NCBI RefSeq assembly: GCF_902859945.1 | Contig: NZ_CADIKL010000002.1 | Location: 1-64,000 of the forward strand | Direction: 5' to 3' | Length of the DNA stretch: 64,000 bases | Source of the DNA: Paraburkholderia caffeinitolerans | Lineage (GTDB): Bacteria > Pseudomonadota > Gammaproteobacteria > Burkholderiales > Burkholderiaceae | Shown: in pieces, positions 59,077 through 64,000 of the stretch | How positions within the stretch are numbered: position 1 is the first letter of the stretch | Layout: each line of letters begins with the position of its first letter | Position numbers and translations under genes: made by a program | Notes under the pieces: model-generated | Told to the model about the DNA's origin: nothing | Seen by the model: the letters and a program-made list of their open reading frames with translations, nothing else | The model's database searches: none

Positions 59077-60270
59077 TCATGCGCCAGGCAAGCCAAGCAG
59101 ACGCTTGGCGATGATGTTGAGCTGCACCTCGGTCGTGCCGCCCTCGATCGAGTTCGCCTTGGTGCGCAGCCATGCGCGTGCGAGCGCGCCTTGCTGGCTG
59201 CGCTCGCCTTCCAATTCGAGCGCGTCGCTGCCGCCTGCGCTCATCAGCAGCTCATAGCGGCGCTTGTTCAGCTCCGAGCCGTAGTACTTGAGCACCGACG
59301 AAAACGCCGCGAGCCCTTCGCCCTGTTTCGCGAGATCGGCGGCGCGGCTGCGCAGGCACGCGAACGCGAGCTCGTCGATTTCGAATGCCGCGATCTGCGC
59401 GCGCAGCACGGTATCGTCGAGCTCGCCGAGCGCGTTGCGGCCAATCGCGGCCACTGCCGTCGCGCCCACCGCCGGATTCACGCCGCCGGCGGCGCCGGCC
59501 GCATTGCCGCCGATCATCTCGCGTTCGTGCGTGAGCAGATACTTGGCGATCTCCCAGCCCGCGTTCGCCTCGCCAACGAGGTTGTTTTTTTCAACGCGCA
59601 CGTCGTCGAAGAACGTTTCGCAAAACGGCGACTTCCCCGAGATCAGCGTGATCGGGCGCGTGCTCACGCCTGGCGTGTCCATGTCGAACAGCACGAAGCT
59701 GATGCCCGCGTGTTTCGGTGCTTTGGAGTCGGTGCGCACGAGGCAGAAAATCCAGTCCGACTTGTCCGCGTACGAGGTCCAGATCTTCTGGCCGTTCACG
59801 ACGTAGTGGTCACCCTTGTCCTCGGCGCGTGTCTGGATCGCGGCCAGATCGGAGCCGGCGTTCGGTTCCGAATAGCCCTGGCACCAGCGAATCTCGCCGC
59901 GCGCGATGCGCGGCAGGTGCTCGCGCTTTTGCGCGTCCGAGCCGTACTTGAGCAGCGCCGGGCCGAGCATGGAGATGCCGAAGCTCTTGAGCGGCGGCCG
60001 GCAGCCGAGCGACTGCATCTCTTCGCGCAGCACTTTCGCTTCGTCGCGCGTGAGTCCGCCACCGCCATAATCGCGCGGCCATTCCGGCACGGTCCAGCCG
60101 CGTTCGCACATTCGTGCGAGCCACTGACGCTGCGCCGGCGACTGGAACGCGAACTTGCGCCCACCCCAGCAGATGTCGCCCTCGCCGAGCATTGGTTCGC
60201 GCATTTCCGGCGGACAGTTCGCTTCGAGCCAGGAACGCGTCTCCTGTCTGAATTTATTTAGGTGTTCCAA
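59077..60270 (-). CDS. Acyl-CoA dehydrogenase (third)
   Basis: 397 residues. The start is probably TTG 60270, with AGGA six bases upstream (MEHLNKFRQETRSWLEANCP); no ATG lies nearby. It has YSEPNAGSDLAAIQTRAEDK, NGQKIWTSYADKSDWIFCLV and the C-terminal NSIEGGTTEVQLNIIAKRLL motif with candidate catalytic residues. The large N-terminus and ERGWTVPEWPRDYGGGGLTR are typical of FadE types acting on bulky CoA esters. It is the first gene of a two-dehydrogenase unit; the IclR genes lie upstream on the same strand. Confidence 0.9.
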   Translation of the reverse strand: MEHLNKFRQETRSWLEANCPPEMREPMLGEGDICWGGRKFAFQSPAQRQWLARMCERGWTVPEWPRDYGGGGLTRDEAKVLREEMQSLGCRPPLKSFGISMLGPALLKYGSDAQKREHLPRIARGEIRWCQGYSEPNAGSDLAAIQTRAEDKGDHYVVNGQKIWTSYADKSDWIFCLVRTDSKAPKHAGISFVLFDMDTPGVSTRPITLISGKSPFCETFFDDVRVEKNNLVGEANAGWEIAKYLLTHEREMIGGNAAGAAGGVNPAVGATAVAAIGRNALGELDDTVLRAQIAAFEIDELAFACLRSRAADLAKQGEGLAAFSSVLKYYGSELNKRRYELLMSAGGSDALELEGERSQQGALARAWLRTKANSIEGGTTEVQLNIIAKRLLGLPGA

Positions 60271-60309
60271 GTGTTATCCTCGTTGCTAACTAAAAATTGT
60301 GCGCATGTT

Positions 60310-61128
60310 TCAGCGCATGCCGAGCAGTGTCTCCAGTTCCTGCACCAGCGCGACGAGTTGCGGCGCGACCGTGCTTTCGAGCGCTGCGAACTTCATGCCT
60401 TCGACGGGCACGCCGCAGTTCACCACGAATACCCTCCCTTCGAGCGCGCGTGCGAGCGGTACCGCGAAGCCATAGACGTCGTCGCGCCATTCGGCGCGGC
60501 ACGCGCAATAGCCGCGCTGCTCGAACGCGCTGCGAATCGCCGGCAATTGCGGCACATAGCGGCGCCACGCGGCGGGGTCCGCGAGCTTGATGCGGTTGAG
60601 CACCTCGTCGCGCTCATGCGCGCTCGCGCGGCACAGCCAGGCGCGGCCCATCGAAGTGGCGAGCATCGGCAGCGTCGCGCCGATATCGGGCGTAAACGCG
60701 ATCTGCTCGGTCGAGCGCGCCGTCTCCACGTACACCATGCTGGTGCGCTCGCGCAACCCGAGCGAGACCGCGGCGCCGATGCGATCGGCCAGCGCCTTCA
60801 TGAGCGGCCGGGCGATCTGGCGGATATGCAAGCCCGCGAGCAGCGAATAACTGGTCGAGAGCACGGCGGCGCCCAGGTGATACTTGCCCAGCGCCGGATC
60901 GTGGCGCAGATAGCCGAGTTCGGTGAGCGTGTGCGTGAGGCGCGCTACCGTGGGACGCGAAAGGCCCGTGCGCTCGGCGAAGTCCTTGTTGCCGAGCGCC
61001 GCTTCGCCCACGCGGAACGCGAGCAGCAGGTCGAGGCCGCTCGCGAGCGTGGTCGCGAATTGCCGGTCGGGCTCGTCCTTGGGCGATTCGTCGACCGTTT
61101 CGGGTGGTGACGGCAGGCGCGCGGTCAT
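60310..61128 (-). CDS. IclR family transcriptional regulator
   Basis: 272 residues. N-terminal winged helix: FATTLASGLDLLLAFRVGEA, TGLSRPTVARLTHTLTELGY. The effector domain has YSLLAGLHIRQIARPLMKAL, RTSMVYVETARSTEQIAFTP and CGVPVEGMKFAALESTVAPQ. It overlaps by four bases with the next IclR gene upstream (61125-61907), so both are translated together. It sits 40 bp before the acyl-CoA dehydrogenase gene on the same strand and probably controls the catabolic genes. Confidence 0.9.
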   Translation of the reverse strand: MTARLPSPPETVDESPKDEPDRQFATTLASGLDLLLAFRVGEAALGNKDFAERTGLSRPTVARLTHTLTELGYLRHDPALGKYHLGAAVLSTSYSLLAGLHIRQIARPLMKALADRIGAAVSLGLRERTSMVYVETARSTEQIAFTPDIGATLPMLATSMGRAWLCRASAHERDEVLNRIKLADPAAWRRYVPQLPAIRSAFEQRGYCACRAEWRDDVYGFAVPLARALEGRVFVVNCGVPVEGMKFAALESTVAPQLVALVQELETLLGMR

Positions 61129-61907
61129 GGGCGCTCCAGTTCGGCTTCGATTTCGCGCACCATGTGCAGCAGCAACGGGGCCATTTCGCGTTCGAGCTTA
61201 CCGGGCGTCAGGCGCGCGCGCGGCACGCCGCAATTGAAGACGAGGGTTTCCCCATCGACCGCTTGCCGCATCGGCACCGCCACGGCGTACACGTCGTTGA
61301 GCCAAGCCGCCTCGCACGCGCAGTAACCGTGTGCCGCGAAAGTCCGCCTCGCTTCCTCCCATCCTGCCTGCTGGCTGTGCCATTGCTCGGCGTCGGCTGC
61401 GCGCAGCGCGTCGAGCGCCGTCTCGCGCTGCGCCTGCGGCGCCTGGCAAAGCCATGCTCGGCCCATCGCCGTGGTGAGCATCGGCAGCGAACCGCCGATG
61501 TCAGGCCGAAACGCGCTCGACTCGTGGCCGCGGCTGCTTTCCACGTACACCATTTGCAGGCGATCGCGCATGCCGAGCGATACCGAGCCGCCCACGCGAT
61601 CGGCGAGCCGCGCCATACGCGAGCGCGCGATCTGGCGAATGTTCAGGCTCGCCAGCAGCGGGTACGCAAGCGCGAGCGCCGTCGAACCGAGCCGGTAGCG
61701 GCGCAGGTCGGCGTCGTACTGAAGCAGGCCGCGCGCGGCCAGCGTATAGGTGAGCCGGCTAACCGTCGCCTTCGACAAGCCCGTGCGCTCGGCAAGCGCC
61801 TTGTTGCTCAGCGTGGTCTCGCCCATCCGGAAGCATTGCAGCAAGGCGAGCCCGTGCGCCAGCGTCGTGGCGAAATCGGGATCGGGATGGTGGGAGCGCG
61901 GCGGCAT
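61125..61907 (-). CDS. IclR family transcriptional regulator (tandem paralogue)
   Basis: 260 residues. It starts MPPRSHHPDPDFATTLAHGL with the same core as its neighbour: FRMGETTLSNKALAERTGLS, KATVSRLTYTLAARGLLQYD, YPLLASLNIRQIARSRMARL. The two are clearly paralogues but diverged in the C-terminal effector domain (RQAVDGETLVFNCGVPRARL). Overlapping stop and start codons with the second IclR gene suggest co-translation and perhaps a heteromer. Confidence 0.9.
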   Translation of the reverse strand: MPPRSHHPDPDFATTLAHGLALLQCFRMGETTLSNKALAERTGLSKATVSRLTYTLAARGLLQYDADLRRYRLGSTALALAYPLLASLNIRQIARSRMARLADRVGGSVSLGMRDRLQMVYVESSRGHESSAFRPDIGGSLPMLTTAMGRAWLCQAPQAQRETALDALRAADAEQWHSQQAGWEEARRTFAAHGYCACEAAWLNDVYAVAVPMRQAVDGETLVFNCGVPRARLTPGKLEREMAPLLLHMVREIEAELERP

Positions 61908-62047
61908 GGGACGAATGATCTAGAGTTGCGACGGCGAATTCATCATAGCGCCTGCAACCGGCTTTGACGCGCCCCGGAGTTCAAGATATCGAAACACATA
62001 TCCGGATTCGCGCACGCTCCCGGTATTCAGAGTGGCGGGTAGGCGAA

Positions 62048-64000
62048 CTACGAAGTTTCGCCGGACCCCGGATGCGCATTGCGGATCAGCGCGACCGCTT
62101 CATCGCGGCTCGACACCCGGAGCTTGCCGTAGATGTTTTTCAGGTGCCACTTGACGGTTTCGGGCGAGATCGACAGCGCCCGCGCGATGCGCTTGTTCGG
62201 AATCGCATGCATGAGCAGCCGGACGATTTCGGTTTCCCGTTCGCTGAGCAGATCGAGCCCGCTGGCCTGCTGGCGCGATTCGCCGGGCCGCTGCGTGCCT
62301 GCGCCAGCGGACGCGGGCACGGCGTGCACAGCGAGATGGGCGGCCTGCAGGCGGCTCGCGTAAAACGGCAGCACGGCGTCGGCCGGATCGGACGGCGCGG
62401 CATCGACGATCAGCGTGAGCGCCTCTGGCCCGACGTCGAGCATGCTGCGCATGAGCCCGAGCCGATGCCCGCGCCGCAAAGCGCTGGTCGCCGCTTGCCG
62501 CGCCTTGTCCACCTGCCCGCGCCGCCGGTCGACCACAGCGCCGAGCAACTGGAAATGCGCGGCGTCGCGCTGCCAGCCGTGCGCGTCGCAGACTTCGATC
62601 AACTGCTGGATGCGCGCCGCCGCGCTCTCGTCCTGGCCGCCTGCGATCTCGCACAGAATCCGGCCGCGCGATGCCTGAACGGCGACTTGCGCGCGCGTGC
62701 CCGGCATCGATGCATCGATACCCTCGCTCAGCGCTTCCAGACGCACGAGCAAGGCTTGCGCTTGCGTGTGCTGCCCGCATTCGAGATGCCGCTGGATCTG
62801 GTCGGCGAGACTGTGCGCGATCAGCCGGTCGAGGCGATATTGCACGCCGTACTCTTCGAGCCGCTCGAGCCACGCGAACGCGTCGAGCTGGTGGCCGGCC
62901 ATCCATTGCACCGCCGATAGCACACGCAGCACGCGCAGCACGGAGTCCGGAATCGACGTGCGTTCGAGCAGTTCGATCCGCTCTTCGAGCAACTGCCTTG
63001 CCGCATCGAGCTCGTTGAATTCGTAGAGCACCTCGCCCATCAGCGCGGCCGCGATGCAGGCAGCCTCGACGGCCTCGTTGCCGCGGCGGTCGGACTCCGC
63101 GAGCACGTCGCGGCAAATCCGCTCGACCTGCAGGAAGCGCCCTTCGAGCGCATAGCTCAGGCCCATCACGCAACGGCTGAAGAGCGCGCCAGCAGGCGTG
63201 CCGAGCAGCGGCGCGCCGTCGATGAACAGCGCAGGCGCCGAGGTCTGAATCTCGCGGGCGCGCTCGAAGTCGCCCTGGTGCATCGCATGCCAGGAACGCA
63301 GATTGTTGGCCCCGCCAATGCCGACGCTGTCCGCGCCGTCCGGCACCGCGAGCAGCTCGGGCACAAGCGCCGTCATGGTCTCGACGTCGTCGTAATGCAC
63401 GGCGAGCGCGCCTCGTGTGATCGCGAGCCGGAAGCGCGCGCGCCGGTCTTCGACCGGCACGTCGGCGAGCAGTTGCGGGATGCTCGCGGCACACGCGTCG
63501 AACTCGCGCGCGAAGAGCTGCAGTTGCGCCTCCAACAGCCGCAAGCCCACGCGCGAGCGAATTTCCTCAGCGGGCAAGAGACGCATGAGGCCCAGCAGCT
63601 TGCGCAGTTCGCCGCGCAGGCGCAACTGCTGCGCCACTTCGAGCACGAGATCCGCAGCCGCCGCCGCGTCGCCTGCCAGCACCGCATGGCGGACCGCGTC
63701 GTCGGGCTTGCCATGCTCGCGGAACCAGACCCACGCCGCGCGCTGAACGGCGCGCTGGCGCGCCGCGTCCCATTCGCGAAAGCGCAGCAGCAGCGTTTCC
63801 CTGAAGAGCGGATTGAAGCGATACCACGTCGTGCCGCCGGCCTCGCCCATCGACTCGACAAACAGATGATCGCCTTCGAGCCGCGCCAGCATCGCGAGCG
63901 CGCGGTCGTGGTGCCCGTCTTGCGCGCCGTTGGTCGTGAGCGCGACCGTGAGCGACGCGCAGAACGTCGTGCAGCTCGCCAGCGCGACGAGCGCGTCGAC
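62048..64000 (-). CDS. LuxR family regulator, MalT/LAL type (5' end beyond the window)
   Basis: The frame is open to the window edge, giving more than 650 residues; an ATG at 63892 is internal. The C-terminal LuxR helix-turn-helix is LDLLSERETEIVRLLMHAIP, NKRIARALSISPETVKWHLK, NIYGKLRVSSRDEAVAL. Before it are many helical repeats (LLEERIELLERTSIPDSVLR, ERLEEYGVQYRLDRL), the TPR-like sensor region of MalT-type regulators. The Walker A ATPase domain must lie further upstream. It follows the IclR pair and may control the acyl-CoA region. Confidence 0.9.
   Translation of the reverse strand, partial: VDALVALASCTTFCASLTVALTTNGAQDGHHDRALAMLARLEGDHLFVESMGEAGGTTWYRFNPLFRETLLLRFREWDAARQRAVQRAAWVWFREHGKPDDAVRHAVLAGDAAAAADLVLEVAQQLRLRGELRKLLGLMRLLPAEEIRSRVGLRLLEAQLQLFAREFDACAASIPQLLADVPVEDRRARFRLAITRGALAVHYDDVETMTALVPELLAVPDGADSVGIGGANNLRSWHAMHQGDFERAREIQTSAPALFIDGAPLLGTPAGALFSRCVMGLSYALEGRFLQVERICRDVLAESDRRGNEAVEAACIAAALMGEVLYEFNELDAARQLLEERIELLERTSIPDSVLRVLRVLSAVQWMAGHQLDAFAWLERLEEYGVQYRLDRLIAHSLADQIQRHLECGQHTQAQALLVRLEALSEGIDASMPGTRAQVAVQASRGRILCEIAGGQDESAAARIQQLIEVCDAHGWQRDAAHFQLLGAVVDRRRGQVDKARQAATSALRRGHRLGLMRSMLDVGPEALTLIVDAAPSDPADAVLPFYASRLQAAHLAVHAVPASAGAGTQRPGESRQQASGLDLLSERETEIVRLLMHAIPNKRIARALSISPETVKWHLKNIYGKLRVSSRDEAVALIRNAHPGSGETS

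Noticed and set aside
1..64000. tRNA, rRNA, CRISPR array or riboswitch
   Set aside because: No cloverleaf, rRNA segment, regular spacer array or known riboswitch core was recognised by eye; weak structures could still be missed.

Overview
The window looks like an accessory-rich stretch of a high-GC Burkholderiales replicon, most like Paraburkholderia, Caballeronia or Burkholderia. The pointers are the gram-negative porins ending in RF, paired DUF2950/DUF3300 exoproteins, an abundance of LysR, IclR and MocR regulators, and GC-rich coding frames. Scattered remnants of IS elements and deleted genes, two unrelated NCS1 permeases and several catabolic clusters suggest a secondary chromosome or megaplasmid. 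This is inference: no replication or partition genes are visible. No rRNA, tRNA or CRISPR array was seen.

Layout. 1-5.3 kb: 3' end of an IS256-type transposase, exported DUF2950 and DUF3300 proteins, and a DUF3141 PhaC-like protein. 5.3-9.6 kb: a collapsed porin gene, an AhpD-like protein and a cupin opposite a MocR regulator, and an outer-membrane barrel. 9.8-12 kb: an amino-acid ABC binding protein and permease without an ATPase. 12-15.2 kb: a TpsB/FhaC-type transporter next to a long low-complexity lipoprotein. 15.7-19 kb: a tyrosine recombinase preceded by a perfect 13-6-13 palindrome, and an SF1 helicase with a decayed partial copy of itself nearby. 19.2-21.8 kb: two membrane proteins and a LysR. 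22-28 kb: two NCS1 permeases, an Asp/Glu-racemase-family enzyme and a LysR (hydantoin/allantoin/pyrimidine-type salvage). 28-35.3 kb: a stress-type block (three-BON protein, universal stress protein, divergent EF-P paralogue, coiled-coil protein, UPF0182 membrane protein) containing an IS6 remnant and a frameshifted LuxR gene. 35.4-39.4 kb: a NERD-domain helicase and a hipBA toxin-antitoxin locus with a repeated operator motif. 39.8-46 kb: two MFS exporters/permeases, an alpha/beta hydrolase, a LysR, a BON protein and a porin.

46.4-64 kb is a large acyl-CoA catabolic region. It holds an LCAD-like acyl-CoA dehydrogenase, an SCP-x-type thiolase, a split MaoC hydratase pair, an SDR, an MBL hydrolase, EtfBA, a CaiB/AMACR-type protein, an enoyl-CoA hydratase, a nitronate-monooxygenase-type flavoprotein and two more acyl-CoA dehydrogenases. 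Two overlapping IclR genes and a large LuxR/MalT-type regulator cut by the window edge follow. Together they read as beta-oxidation of a bulky or methyl-branched acyl-CoA: racemase, dehydrogenase plus ETF, hydratase, SDR dehydrogenase, thiolase. The substrate cannot be told from sequence.

A recurring theme is genes reduced to short relics: porin, IS6 transposase, aldehyde dehydrogenase, helicase, zinc-type oxidoreductase, DUF2442 and LuxR. Most noteworthy for follow-up are the palindrome at the recombinase promoter, the EF-P paralogue without a modifiable loop Lys/Arg, the mini-porin peptide that keeps a signal peptide and a C-terminal beta-strand, and the lipoprotein/TpsB pair.
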